Below are positions 49,563 to 57,310 of a stretch of DNA of 60,462 nt, in pieces. Numbering within the stretch: the stretch's first letter is position 1; each line of letters opens with the position of its first letter. A program made the translations under genes and the position numbers. Origin of the DNA: Chitinophagaceae bacterium (lineage in GTDB: Bacteria; Bacteroidota; Bacteroidia; Chitinophagales; Chitinophagaceae); assembly GCA_016786745.1 (NCBI GenBank), contig JAEUVS010000101.1:1-60462 (forward strand), written 5' to 3'. Under the pieces are notes generated by a model. The model was not told the origin of the DNA. It saw nothing but the letters and a program-made list of their open reading frames with translations, and ran no database searches.

Positions 49563-50873
49563 ATGCCAACTGCAACAGCCAACGTATTACCATTGAAAAA
49601 AGATACTACCAACTATACCGCCGTTTTTATAATTGGCGTACTGTTTTTTGTATTTGGTTTTGTTACCTGGCTCAATGGCGCACTCATACCCTTTCTTAAA
49701 CTGGCGTGCGAGCTTCAGACTGATACGCAGGCGTTTTTCGTTACCACTGCGTTTTATATGGCATATTTCTTCCTCGCCATTCCTCTTTCAAAAATTTTAA
49801 AATTTACCGGTTTCAAAAACGGAATGGCGCTGGGACTTTTCATCATGGCCATCGGTTCGGTTATTTTTATTCCCGCAGCGAATGCACGAAGCTTTCCTTT
49901 ATTTCTTACAGGACTATTTATCCAGGGTGCAGGTCTCGCATTGTTACAGACTGCATCTAACCCTTATATGAGCCTACTCGGGCCTATCGAGAGCGCAGCC
50001 AAGCGCATCAGCATTATGGGAATATTCAACAAAGGCGCCGGCATGATCGGCTTGTTGATGCTGAGCACAGTTGCCCTGAAAAATGCTTCTGAACTCGAAG
50101 AGCAAATTGTGAAAGCAACCGACCCGGTGCAGAGAGGTCTCCTCCTCGATCAGCTTGCATCGCGTGTAGTTACCCCTTATATAATTATTGCGGTTGTGCT
50201 GGTAATTGTTGCCCTTTTCATAAGAATTTCATCTCTTCCCGAAGTAAACACCGACGAAGAAGATGCAAGCATGCCTGCAGAAACCAGGAAGACAAGCGTG
50301 TTCCAGTACCCTCACCTGTTGTTGGGTGTATTGTGCATCTTCCTTTATGTAGGAGCAGAAGTAATGGCGGGCGATGCCATCGGTATGTACGGTCGCTCCA
50401 TGGGAATGTCGCTCGATGAAACAAAATACTTTACCATTTTCACGTTGTCGGCCATGCTGGTAGGTTACATAATTGGCATAGTCACGATACCGAAAGTGAT
50501 TTCTCAGCAAACAGGATTAAAGATTTCCGCTATCTCGGGAATAATATTCACCGCCTGCACTTTCATGACACATGGATACACTGCCATTACATTTATCGCG
50601 TTGCTGGGACTCTCAAACTCGTTAATGTGGCCGGCTATTTTCCCTCTCGCGATTTCGGGGCTGGGACGCTTCACGAAAATCGGGGCCGCATTGCTTGTGA
50701 TGGGTATCGCGGGTGGCGCACTGATACCATTACTCTACGGTGAATTGAAAAAGGAGCACTTGTTGGGTAACAGCACTGCGTTCTTCGTGTGCATGCTGCC
50801 ATGTTATTTGTATATATTATATTATTCGGCTTACGGATATCGTGCAGGAAAGAAAAACCTCGCTAAAGAATAA
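49563..50873 (+). CDS. Sugar permease, FHS (fucose/glucose/galactose) family of MFS
   Basis: A 436-residue MFS protein with 12 predicted helices. Its early helix (FIIGVLFFVFGFVTWLNGALIPFLK, partly quoted) and the motif GLALLQTASNPYMSLLGP fit the FHS family (FucP, GluP), where ASNPY is highly typical. It would import a hexose or N-acetylhexosamine with protons. It is 29 bases downstream of the NahK-like kinase on the same strand and is likely in the same operon. The final codons overlap a stem-loop that continues past the stop. Confidence 0.92.
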   Translation: MPTATANVLPLKKDTTNYTAVFIIGVLFFVFGFVTWLNGALIPFLKLACELQTDTQAFFVTTAFYMAYFFLAIPLSKILKFTGFKNGMALGLFIMAIGSVIFIPAANARSFPLFLTGLFIQGAGLALLQTASNPYMSLLGPIESAAKRISIMGIFNKGAGMIGLLMLSTVALKNASELEEQIVKATDPVQRGLLLDQLASRVVTPYIIIAVVLVIVALFIRISSLPEVNTDEEDASMPAETRKTSVFQYPHLLLGVLCIFLYVGAEVMAGDAIGMYGRSMGMSLDETKYFTIFTLSAMLVGYIIGIVTIPKVISQQTGLKISAISGIIFTACTFMTHGYTAITFIALLGLSNSLMWPAIFPLAISGLGRFTKIGAALLVMGIAGGALIPLLYGELKKEHLLGNSTAFFVCMLPCYLYILYYSAYGYRAGKKNLAKE

Positions 50874-50881
50874 CGAGGTTT
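50855..50881 (+). terminator. Hairpin around the permease stop codon
   Basis: AAACCTCG (50855-50862) and CGAGGTTT (50874-50881) form a perfect 8-bp stem with an 11-base loop that contains the TAA. The T-run is short (none beyond TTT), so it may slow RNA decay rather than end transcription. Confidence 0.4.
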
Positions 50882-51184
50882 AACCAAAACTAACTGCAAA
50901 TATGATTTGCATCTACTCTAATCTACCAAAAATCTGGGTAAGAGCCTACAACAGATTACGTAATTTCTGAAAGTTATTCCTGAAAGTTTGTGTAAGGAAT
51001 TTTGTTGAATATCCTCCTCAGTTTCCGGGCAGCCGGATACCTTTTGCTTTGCCTGAAACCCGCCAAAGTGCCGCTGTACTGCGTTCCAGCCAATATTAGC
51101 CAGTTTCTAAAAGTGGCATAGAAATTTGAGCTTCTCTTAGAAGAATTCCATTTCTTAACGGTTAACCACTAAAAATTTACAATT
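50874..51184. other. 311-base intergenic region with short repeats and palindromes
   Basis: No gene is visible. It contains a 10-nt palindrome ATTACGTAAT (50955-50964), two copies of CTGAAAGTT 13 bases apart (50967-50975, 50980-50988), a small CTTCT-CTT-AGAAG hairpin near 51131-51143, and GGTTAACC (51160-51167) 17 bases before the next ATG. It probably holds the promoter and control sites of the small hydrophilic gene at 51185, but no element fits TANNTTTG closely. Confidence 0.5.
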
Positions 51185-51433
51185 ATGGCTCAAAACGAAA
51201 GAAATAGGGATCGCCAAATGGGCGAGCAATCCAAAACCGATAGATCCAGGGATCAACAAAAACAATCGGATGACCGGAATCAACAAAACCCTCGTTCGGG
51301 TCAACGCGAGAACATCTCCGGTGACCGCAGCAACGCTGGAAGAGATTCCGATATGAGGAGAGAGTCCGACCGTCCAGGCAGAAGCAGTATAGACGAAAGC
51401 AATATGGACGAAGAAGACAGAGGGGTCCTCTGA
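51185..51433 (+). CDS. Small hydrophilic, probably disordered protein, 82 aa
   Basis: The 82-residue product is made almost entirely of Arg, Asp, Asn, Gln, Ser, Glu and Gly. It contains no Cys, His, Phe, Trp or Tyr and only a few Ile, Leu and Val. Six Gly (about 7 percent) and very high polarity fit the hydrophilin definition. It is followed by a strong hairpin and another small hydrophilic ORF (51525). Alternating positive and negative residues (for example RNRDRQMGEQSKTDRSRD) suggest an RNA- or ion-binding or protective role, but nothing is proven. Real coding is supported by the clean frame and the unusual composition. Confidence 0.6.
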   Translation: MAQNERNRDRQMGEQSKTDRSRDQQKQSDDRNQQNPRSGQRENISGDRSNAGRDSDMRRESDRPGRSSIDESNMDEEDRGVL

Positions 51434-51458
51434 CGAATTTTTGGTCCGTTTCTTAAGA

Positions 51459-51492
51459 AAAGATCTTCTCACCAGGCCGTGTGAAGATCTTT
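51459..51492 (+). terminator. Stem-loop between the two small hydrophilic genes
   Basis: AAAGATCTTC (51459-51468) and GAAGATCTTT (51483-51492) are perfect 10-bp complements around a 14-base loop, with CAC/GTG extending the stem after one mismatch. The downstream run (CCAATTCTTT) is a poor T-tract. It may be an attenuator or partial terminator, or a stabilising hairpin. Confidence 0.45.
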
Positions 51493-51524
51493 CCAATTCT
51501 TTACACCCTGAAAAAACCAATCTT

Positions 51525-51701
51525 ATGTCAGCTGATAAAAAAATAGACGCCACCAAGTTGCCACGGCGGGAAAAAAGTGATGAAAAGAACAAGAGCCAGG
51601 AAGAATTCGATCAAAAAATCAATGACAACAACGAACTGAGGGAGAAAATGATGAAGAAGAGAAAGATAAATTATGTTGTCAGGGATTTGCCGATATACTG
51701 A
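51525..51701 (+). CDS. Small basic/acidic protein, 58 aa
   Basis: The 58-residue product (start ATG at 51525) is rich in Lys, Glu and Asp (EEFDQKINDNNELREKMMKK) and ends in VVRDLPIY. A likely helix spans residues 20-48. It lies 91 bases after the 82-residue hydrophilic gene, with a hairpin between, and 51 bases before a strong bidirectional hairpin terminator. No family recognised; coding status is moderately supported by position and composition. Confidence 0.5.
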   Translation: MSADKKIDATKLPRREKSDEKNKSQEEFDQKINDNNELREKMMKKRKINYVVRDLPIY

Positions 51702-51752
51702 ATTTTAAAGCCTAATTGTGGAATTCGTAAGTACGAACGTACCAAAGTGAAG

Positions 51753-51786
51753 AAAGTCCATTACATGCGTAATGGACTTTTCTTTT
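51753..51786. terminator. Perfect 12-bp hairpin terminator, probably bidirectional
   Basis: AAAGTCCATTAC (51753-51764), loop ATGC, GTAATGGACTTT (51769-51780), followed by TTCTTTT on the plus strand. It ends the small hydrophilic gene at 51701 and sits just past the stop of the convergent DUF5989 gene. Confidence 0.75.
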
Positions 51787-51937
51787 AGAATAATGTGTAG
51801 ATAAACGGAGCCACCGCGCTGCTTCCTCCAAACACAACGAGCAAACCGAATATCAGTATCGCTATAATTACGGGCACAAGCCAGTACTTCTTTCTCTCTT
51901 TCATAAACAACCACAAATCTTTCAGCAGGCTCATCAT
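51785..51937 (-). CDS. DUF5989 small membrane protein, 50 aa
   Basis: The minus-strand frame begins at ATG 51935-51937 and encodes MMSLLKDLWLFMKERKKYWL, then a hydrophobic segment (VPVIIAILIFGLLVVFGGSS) and ends AVAPFIYTLF. I recognise the pattern W-x-F-(M/L)-x-x-R-K-(K/R)-x-W-L-x-P and the ending AP-(F/L)-IYTLF as DUF5989, a one-helix protein. The start overlaps the aminotransferase stop (TAATG), so the genes are coupled. Its stop overlaps the terminator hairpin. In other genomes the family is often near carbamoyltransferase or SxtJ-type genes; none are here. It is too short for usual ORF thresholds and easy to miss. Confidence 0.82.
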   Translation of the reverse strand: MMSLLKDLWLFMKERKKYWLVPVIIAILIFGLLVVFGGSSAVAPFIYTLF

Positions 51938-53127
51938 TATCTATTATTGTATTCAACCAACGCTTTCTCCAGGCAATCCATTGCTTTTCCAAGATGGTCG
52001 CAATTGAGCACATACGCAAGGCGCACTTCCTGTTTTCCTAATCCCGCAGTGCTGTAAAAACCCGTCGCGGGGGCGAGCATTACAGTTTGATTTTCGTAAG
52101 AAAATGTTTCAAGTATCCACTGGCAAAATTTATCTGAATCATCTATCGGCAACTTCGCTATCGCATAGAAGGCCCCGCCGGGATTCGGGCAAAAAACTCC
52201 CGGCATTGAATTAAGCCTGCTCACCATGAGGTCCCTCCTCTTCATGTATTCTTTTTTCGTTTCCGTGAAGTAGTCTGAAGGAAGATCAACAGCCGCCTCC
52301 GCGAGTATCTGTGCGAACGATGGAGGGCTCAACCTTGCCTGCGCGAATTTCAGCGCTGTCCCAACAATCTCTTTGTTTCTCGAAATAAAAGCGCCGAGTC
52401 GTGCGCCGCACGCGCTATATCGTTTGGACACCGTGTCCATCACCACCACGTTGTCATCCACTCCGGTTAATTGCAGCGCGCTGAATGCGGTGCCGCTATA
52501 ACAGAATTCGCGGTACGCTTCATCTGAAAAAAGGTAGATGTTATGCTTTTTCACGATGTCGCGAAGTGTTTCGAGCTCCTTCTGCGTATATAGGTAACCG
52601 GTAGGATTGTTGGGATTGCAGATGATGATGGCTTTTGTTTTCGGACCGATCGCTTTCTCAAAATCCTGTATGGGAGGCAGGGCAAATCCTGATTCGATCG
52701 AGGCCCTGATAGGTTTGATTACCACACCTGCTTCAACGGCGAAGCCATTATAATTGGCATAAAATGGCTCGGTTGTAATCACTTCATCGCCGGGATCGAG
52801 CGCGGCCATAAAACCAAAGAGGATCGCTTCCGATCCCCCGGTGGTCACAATAATATCTGTATGATTAATGCTGATGCCGTTCCTCTTGTAGTACCCGACC
52901 AGTTTGCGCCTGTAACTTTCATTACCGGCACTGTGGGTGTATTCGAGCACTTTAAAATCTGAACGCCTTACAGCATCGAGAATCGGCTGTGGAGTTTCAA
53001 TGTCGGGTTGGCCGATATTGAGATGGTATACAGTTATACCTTTTTTCCTGGCTGCTTCAGCATAGGGTACCAATCTGCGGATTGGTGAGGCAGGCATTTC
53101 TTGTCCCCTTGAACTGATTTGTGGCAT
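51937..53127 (-). CDS. PLP-dependent class I aminotransferase
   Basis: A 396-residue fold-type I enzyme. Motifs: GQPDIETP (residues 39-46), TTGGSEAI (95-102), NPNNPTG at 171-177, SDEAY at 201-205, and the Schiff-base Lys235 in DTVSKRYSACGARLG. The N terminus RGQEMPASPIRRLVPYAEAA is characteristic of a Bacteroidota aspartate- or LL-diaminopimelate-type clade. It transfers amino groups between amino acids and 2-oxo acids. It lies 24 bases downstream of the DUF1573 pair and shares its stop codon with the start of DUF5989. The -7 element 4 nt before the ATG predicts a leaderless transcript separate from the DUF1573 mRNA. Confidence 0.95.
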   Translation of the reverse strand: MPQISSRGQEMPASPIRRLVPYAEAARKKGITVYHLNIGQPDIETPQPILDAVRRSDFKVLEYTHSAGNESYRRKLVGYYKRNGISINHTDIIVTTGGSEAILFGFMAALDPGDEVITTEPFYANYNGFAVEAGVVIKPIRASIESGFALPPIQDFEKAIGPKTKAIIICNPNNPTGYLYTQKELETLRDIVKKHNIYLFSDEAYREFCYSGTAFSALQLTGVDDNVVVMDTVSKRYSACGARLGAFISRNKEIVGTALKFAQARLSPPSFAQILAEAAVDLPSDYFTETKKEYMKRRDLMVSRLNSMPGVFCPNPGGAFYAIAKLPIDDSDKFCQWILETFSYENQTVMLAPATGFYSTAGLGKQEVRLAYVLNCDHLGKAMDCLEKALVEYNNR

Positions 53128-53131
53128 GCCA

Positions 53132-53139
53132 CAAAGATA
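53132..53139 (-). promoter_or_regulatory. -7 element TATCTTTG, 4 nt before the aminotransferase ATG
   Basis: On the minus strand a perfect TANNTTTG ends exactly 4 nt before the ATG (53125-53127). The same spacing occurs at ppk1 and the E1 gene. It lies in the 24-base gap behind the DUF1573 gene. Confidence 0.55.
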
Positions 53140-53151
53140 AGCGGCTGTATA

Positions 53152-53571
53152 TTATTTGCCTTTGGACTTTTCAAACTGCGCATAAGCATCGGCGCTCAGC
53201 ACTTCTCCTTTGATGGTTACAACCAGCGGCTGGTCGGCGCCTGCCACTTTAATGGTAACCTGTTTGGTAAATGCACCAGGAGCAGCAGCATTGAAGCCAG
53301 CTTTCACCTTGTCGGACTTTCCTTTTGCAACCGGAGCCTGTGGCCAGGTGGGAGTTGTGCAGCCGCACGAAGCTGTAGCGCTTTCAATAACCACGGGCTT
53401 ATCGCTGATGTTGGAGAATTCGAAATCGTGATTTACGGGTACACCCTGTTTGATTTTTCCAAAGTCATAAACTTTTTCCTTGAAGCTTACGAGGTCCTCG
53501 GCTTTCTTGGCCTGGGAAAAAACGGCAGTTGACAAAAGCAAAACAGAAACTGCCAGCATAAAAGTCTTCAT
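53152..53571 (-). CDS. DUF1573 protein, 139 aa (first of a tandem pair)
   Basis: A 139-residue secreted protein with a signal peptide (VFSQ end, residue 20) and the DUF1573 domain: FKEKVYDFGKIKQGVPVNHDFEFSN, then ESATASCGCTTPTWP with the conserved CGC, and a final Ig-like strand VTIKVAGADQPLVVTIKGEV. These ASH-like domains are common and unexplained in Bacteroidota. It lies 11 bases downstream of a paralogue (53583-54020); both sets of motifs align, so they arose by duplication. It is 24 bases upstream of the aminotransferase. Confidence 0.92.
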   Translation of the reverse strand: MKTFMLAVSVLLLSTAVFSQAKKAEDLVSFKEKVYDFGKIKQGVPVNHDFEFSNISDKPVVIESATASCGCTTPTWPQAPVAKGKSDKVKAGFNAAAPGAFTKQVTIKVAGADQPLVVTIKGEVLSADAYAQFEKSKGK

Positions 53572-53582
53572 ATAATCCTTGT

Positions 53583-54020
53583 TTATTGTTTTAATACAGA
53601 TAATGACGTATTTACGGGCGCGGAGGTTGTTGGCATGGGATAAACTTCTCCGGTTATTGTTAATCCTTTTATTTTATTCTCCCCGTAATATATTGTAATG
53701 CCTTTTTGAAATTTGCCATCCGACGACGCGTTAAAACCCACTTTTATAGGAGCCGTAGCCCCGGGCGCTATTGGTTTTTCGCTCCATTCAGGCGTTGTAC
53801 AACCACAGGTAGCTTCCACATTTTCGATGATCAGCGGCGTTTTGCCCTTATTGGTCACCTCGAACACATGATACACAGGGCGACCCTGCGGAATGCGGCC
53901 AAAATCGAAGGTTGTTTCTTTTAACGAGAGAGGCTCGGTATTTGCCTGACTTAACTTCTGGGAGTAGCCTTTTACTGAGATGATTGAAACCAGTAAAATT
54001 AAAAGGTATAATCTCTTCAT
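53583..54020 (-). CDS. DUF1573 protein, 145 aa (second of a tandem pair)
   Basis: A 145-residue secreted protein (signal peptide to about residue 20, VKGYSQ). The DUF1573 domain has FDFGRIPQGRPVYHVFEVTN, ENVEATCGCTTPEWS and KGITIYYGENKIKGLTITGEV. It resembles the neighbouring 139-residue copy; the conserved CGC and surrounding positions agree. An extra C-terminal tail (PMPTTSAPVNTSLSVLKQ) is Pro/Ser/Thr-rich. The gene is the first of the pair (11 bases between), so both are probably made together. Role unknown; the family often attaches to other secreted or surface proteins. Confidence 0.92.
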   Translation of the reverse strand: MKRLYLLILLVSIISVKGYSQKLSQANTEPLSLKETTFDFGRIPQGRPVYHVFEVTNKGKTPLIIENVEATCGCTTPEWSEKPIAPGATAPIKVGFNASSDGKFQKGITIYYGENKIKGLTITGEVYPMPTTSAPVNTSLSVLKQ

Positions 54021-54131
54021 GTGGACCTGGTTAAGTGAGTTTCAAAAATACATTTAAACGGCCCAAAGCGCAATAAATTTTCAATGTTTCAACCATTTTT
54101 TAACGCCTTCACCCCTATATATAAAAATCCT

Positions 54132-54139
54132 TAGGTTTG
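54132..54139 (+). promoter_or_regulatory. -7 element TAGGTTTG, 4 nt before the E1 ATG
   Basis: A perfect TANNTTTG ends exactly 4 nt before ATG 54144, so the transcription start is predicted at or next to the start codon. No Shine-Dalgarno sequence could fit in the 4-nt gap. Confidence 0.6.
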
Positions 54140-54143
54140 CGGC

Positions 54144-56537
54144 ATGGAACACGTGGAAAACACCTCGTCGACGGCCACTGAGAAGTTATCATTCAATCAC
54201 TTCCGCCAGGAAGTGCTGCATGATTATAAGCTCTGTTGCGAGAGCCGCGAAGCCAGTCTTCTCGGGCGCAGGGAGGTGCTTACCGGTAAGGCCAAGTTTG
54301 GAATTTTTGGAGATGGAAAGGAAGTGGCCCAGGTGGCCCTGGCAAAGTTTTTCCAGCCAGGCGATTTCCTTTCAGGTTACTATCGCGACCAAACGATCGC
54401 TTTCGCCACCGGCCAGGCGACCATGGAGGAGTTTTTTTCACAGTTGTACGCCGATCCCAATATAAATAACGAGCCCCACAGCGGCGGCCGGAATATGAAC
54501 GCCCACCTGTCTACCCCATTCGTAGATGAAAATGGCGAATGGCTCGATCTTGTTAACCGGAAAAATATTTGCGGTCCGCTCGCTCCTACCGCCGCGCAAA
54601 TTCCGAGGTCCGTAGGGTTGGCCCTTGCTTCAAAACTGTTTCGCAACAACCCCGACCTGAAAGATCTTACTTCGCTTAGCAGAAACGGAAACGAAATATG
54701 TTTTGCCACCATCGGCGATGCATCCACCTCCGAAGGTCATTTTTGGGAAATAGTAAATGCCGCCGGTGTACTGGAAATTCCATTGGCCATCTTCGTTTGG
54801 GACGATGGTTATGGCATTTCGGTGCCGCGCGAGCTGCAAACAACCAAGGGTTCCATCTCGGAGGCGATGAAAGGCTTGCAGCGAAAAGAAGGCACCAACG
54901 GGATAAACATCTACAAGGTAAAAGCGTGGGACTACGCGGGCATGTGTGAGGTTTTTGAAGAAGCCATCAGGAACATGCGCATCACTCACATTCCTGCTCT
55001 TTTTCATGTAGAAGAAGTGACGCAGCCGCAGGGTCATTCCACTTCAGGTAGCCATGAGCGTTATAAAACGCCCGAACGCCTCGAATGGGAAAGAAACTGG
55101 GACGCCAACCGCAAATTCCGCGAATGGATCATCGCCAACGCGCTGGCCAGCGAAGAAGAACTGAATAATATTGAAGTGGCCGCCAAAGACTATATCAAAA
55201 AAAGCAGGCAGGCAGCGTGGACGAAATATAGCGACGGTGTAAGGGTATTTGTTAACAGGGCTGGCGAGCTGCTCGGTTCGCTGATAGAACATGGCGCCGA
55301 CATCCAGGGCGACATAACAAAGGCCCGCAACGAACTCCTTGCAAACAGGGAACCGCACCGCCGCGAAGTGCTGCATGCGCTGCAAACCGCGATACTGGTT
55401 GCAGGCGATTCCCCCCACATACAGGAAACAAAAGACTACTACAACGAACTTAAAACTGAAAGTTACGCGTCGTACAGCACTCATCTTTATGATGAATCGC
55501 CAAAGCGCGCGATGCTTGTAAAAACTAACCGTGCCGAATACACGAACGAATCACCAATTCACAACGGGTACGAAATCATCAATAAATATTTTGATGAACT
55601 GTTGTCGAATAATCCCAGAGTGGTAGCCTTTGGGGAAGATGTAGGAAAAATTGGCGATGTGAACCAGGGATTTGCAGGTCTCCAGGCACGCCATGGCGAA
55701 AACAGGGTTTTTGATACCGGCATCCGCGAACTAACCATCGTGGGCCAGGGAATCGGGCTCGCTATGCGTGGTTTGAAACCGATAGCAGAAATACAGTATC
55801 TCGATTATATCTACTACGGACTGCAAACACTGAGTGATGACGCTGCAAGCATGCGCTGGAGGACCGTTGGCCGCCAGTGCTGCCCGATGATCATCCGCAC
55901 AAGGGGTCATCGCCTTGAAGGCATATGGCACAGTGGCTCTCCAATGGGTTTGATGATACATTCGCTTCGCGGTTTTTACATCTGCGTGCCGCGAAACATG
56001 GTGCAGGCAGTTGGGTTGTACAACACTCTTTTGAGAGGAAACGATCCGGCAATCATGGTGGAATCGTTGAATGGTTACAGGCTGAAGGAAAGACTTCCCT
56101 CAAATATTCTTGATTTTACCGTTGCGCTCGGCGAAGCTGAAATACTTCGCGAAGGGTCCGATATCACCATCGTTTCGTACGGTTCAACTATCAGGATTGT
56201 TGAAGAGGCCGCCGACATTCTCGCCAAAAATAATGTGAGCATCGAGGTGATTGACATACAAACATTGTTGCCATTCGATGTAAATGAATCTATTCTCGCA
56301 TCGCTTAAAAAAACGAACCGGATTATTTTTGTTGATGAAGATGTACCGGGCGGCGCTGCGGGATATATGTATAATATGGTGATGGAGAAACAGGGCGGTT
56401 ACCAGTGGCTTGACGTTGCCCCGCGCACGATTACAGGCAAAGCGCACAGGCCGAGTTATGGTAGCGATGGCGATTATTTTAGCAAGCCGAATGTGGAGGA
56501 GATAATAGAGGCCGCGCTCGAAATGATGAGAGAGTGA
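54144..56537 (+). CDS. Fused alpha-beta 2-oxoacid dehydrogenase E1 component
   Basis: The 797-residue protein joins the E1 alpha (about residues 1-365) and beta (about 470-797) subunits of a branched-chain 2-oxoacid dehydrogenase. The alpha part has the thiamine-diphosphate motif GDASTSEGHFWE (from about residue 191) with NAAGVLEIPLAIFVWDDGYGIS; the beta part has VVAFGEDVGKIGDVNQG, TGIRELTIVGQGIGLAMRG and DEDVPGGAAGYM. It decarboxylates a 2-oxo acid and passes the acyl group to an E2. Fusion in one chain is common in Bacteroidota. No E2 or E3 gene lies near it. The gene is predicted to start a leaderless mRNA. A hairpin follows the stop. Confidence 0.95.
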   Translation: MEHVENTSSTATEKLSFNHFRQEVLHDYKLCCESREASLLGRREVLTGKAKFGIFGDGKEVAQVALAKFFQPGDFLSGYYRDQTIAFATGQATMEEFFSQLYADPNINNEPHSGGRNMNAHLSTPFVDENGEWLDLVNRKNICGPLAPTAAQIPRSVGLALASKLFRNNPDLKDLTSLSRNGNEICFATIGDASTSEGHFWEIVNAAGVLEIPLAIFVWDDGYGISVPRELQTTKGSISEAMKGLQRKEGTNGINIYKVKAWDYAGMCEVFEEAIRNMRITHIPALFHVEEVTQPQGHSTSGSHERYKTPERLEWERNWDANRKFREWIIANALASEEELNNIEVAAKDYIKKSRQAAWTKYSDGVRVFVNRAGELLGSLIEHGADIQGDITKARNELLANREPHRREVLHALQTAILVAGDSPHIQETKDYYNELKTESYASYSTHLYDESPKRAMLVKTNRAEYTNESPIHNGYEIINKYFDELLSNNPRVVAFGEDVGKIGDVNQGFAGLQARHGENRVFDTGIRELTIVGQGIGLAMRGLKPIAEIQYLDYIYYGLQTLSDDAASMRWRTVGRQCCPMIIRTRGHRLEGIWHSGSPMGLMIHSLRGFYICVPRNMVQAVGLYNTLLRGNDPAIMVESLNGYRLKERLPSNILDFTVALGEAEILREGSDITIVSYGSTIRIVEEAADILAKNNVSIEVIDIQTLLPFDVNESILASLKKTNRIIFVDEDVPGGAAGYMYNMVMEKQGGYQWLDVAPRTITGKAHRPSYGSDGDYFSKPNVEEIIEAALEMMRE

Positions 56538-56540
56538 CAG

Positions 56541-56568
56541 CCTCGCTGTCATCCCGAGCGCAGCGAGG
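56541..56568. repeat. Hairpin-forming dispersed-type repeat between E1 and YebC
   Basis: CCTCGCTG (56541-56548) and CAGCGAGG (56561-56568) form a perfect 8-bp stem with a 12-base loop. The surrounding GTCATCCCGAGCGCAGCGAG resembles a short repeat I have seen in many bacterial genomes between genes. It may also stop transcription from both convergent genes, although it has no T-run. Confidence 0.5.
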
Positions 56569-56581
56569 GATCTGCGTTTAA

Positions 56582-57304
56582 TCAGCTCAGATTATGAAAC
56601 ACCTTCTGCACATCTTCATCCTGCTCCAGCTTATCCACTAACTTCAGCACATCCTGCGCCTGCTCCTCAGGCAATTGAACCGTAGTCGAAGGAATCCATT
56701 CCACTTCAGCGCTAATCGGGTGAAGCCCTTTTTCTTCAAGAGCTTTCTGCATGTTCCCAAAATCACTGAAACCTGTTCTGAGCACCAGCACGTTTTCCTC
56801 ATTTTCACCAGTCCCCTCACCCATTTCCTCGAGACCAAAGTCAATCAGCTCCAGCTCAAGATCATCTGCATTAAGTCCTTCGGGCTTCAGTTTGAACACA
56901 CCCATCTTTTTAAACTGGAAGCTCACGCTTCCGCTATTACCTAATGACCCATTGCCTTTATTGAAATGTGACCTCACATTCGCAACCGTGCGGGTGGGGT
57001 TGTCAGTTGCAGTTTCCACGAGTATAGCAACACCGCCGGGTCCGTAGCCTTCATACAGCACTTCTTCGTAATTGGCCATCTCTTTGCCCGAGGCACGCTT
57101 GATGGCGGCTTCGATGCGGTCTTTCGGCATGTTCACACTCCTGGCGTTCTGGATGCACCGTCTTAACGCGGGGTTGGTAGCCGGATCAGGCCCGCCGGCC
57201 TTTACAGCTATTGCTATCTCTTTACCTATCCTGGAGAATTGTTTCGCCATCCTGTCCCACCTGGCGAACATGGTGGCCTTTCTAACCTCGAATATGCGAC
57301 CCAT
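56582..57304 (-). CDS. YebC/PmpR-family DNA-binding protein
   Basis: A 240-residue protein with all YebC landmarks: [34 protein letters not shown], the loop [33 protein letters not shown], and later [22 protein letters not shown]. The family are DNA- or ribosome-associated regulators; some factors help translation of proline stretches (established for some members). It is convergent with the E1 gene and starts 6 bases from the amino-acid permease stop, so it may be transcribed with the permease. Confidence 0.95.
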   Translation of the reverse strand: MGRIFEVRKATMFARWDRMAKQFSRIGKEIAIAVKAGGPDPATNPALRRCIQNARSVNMPKDRIEAAIKRASGKEMANYEEVLYEGYGPGGVAILVETATDNPTRTVANVRSHFNKGNGSLGNSGSVSFQFKKMGVFKLKPEGLNADDLELELIDFGLEEMGEGTGENEENVLVLRTGFSDFGNMQKALEEKGLHPISAEVEWIPSTTVQLPEEQAQDVLKLVDKLEQDEDVQKVFHNLS

Positions 57305-57310
57305 AAAAAA

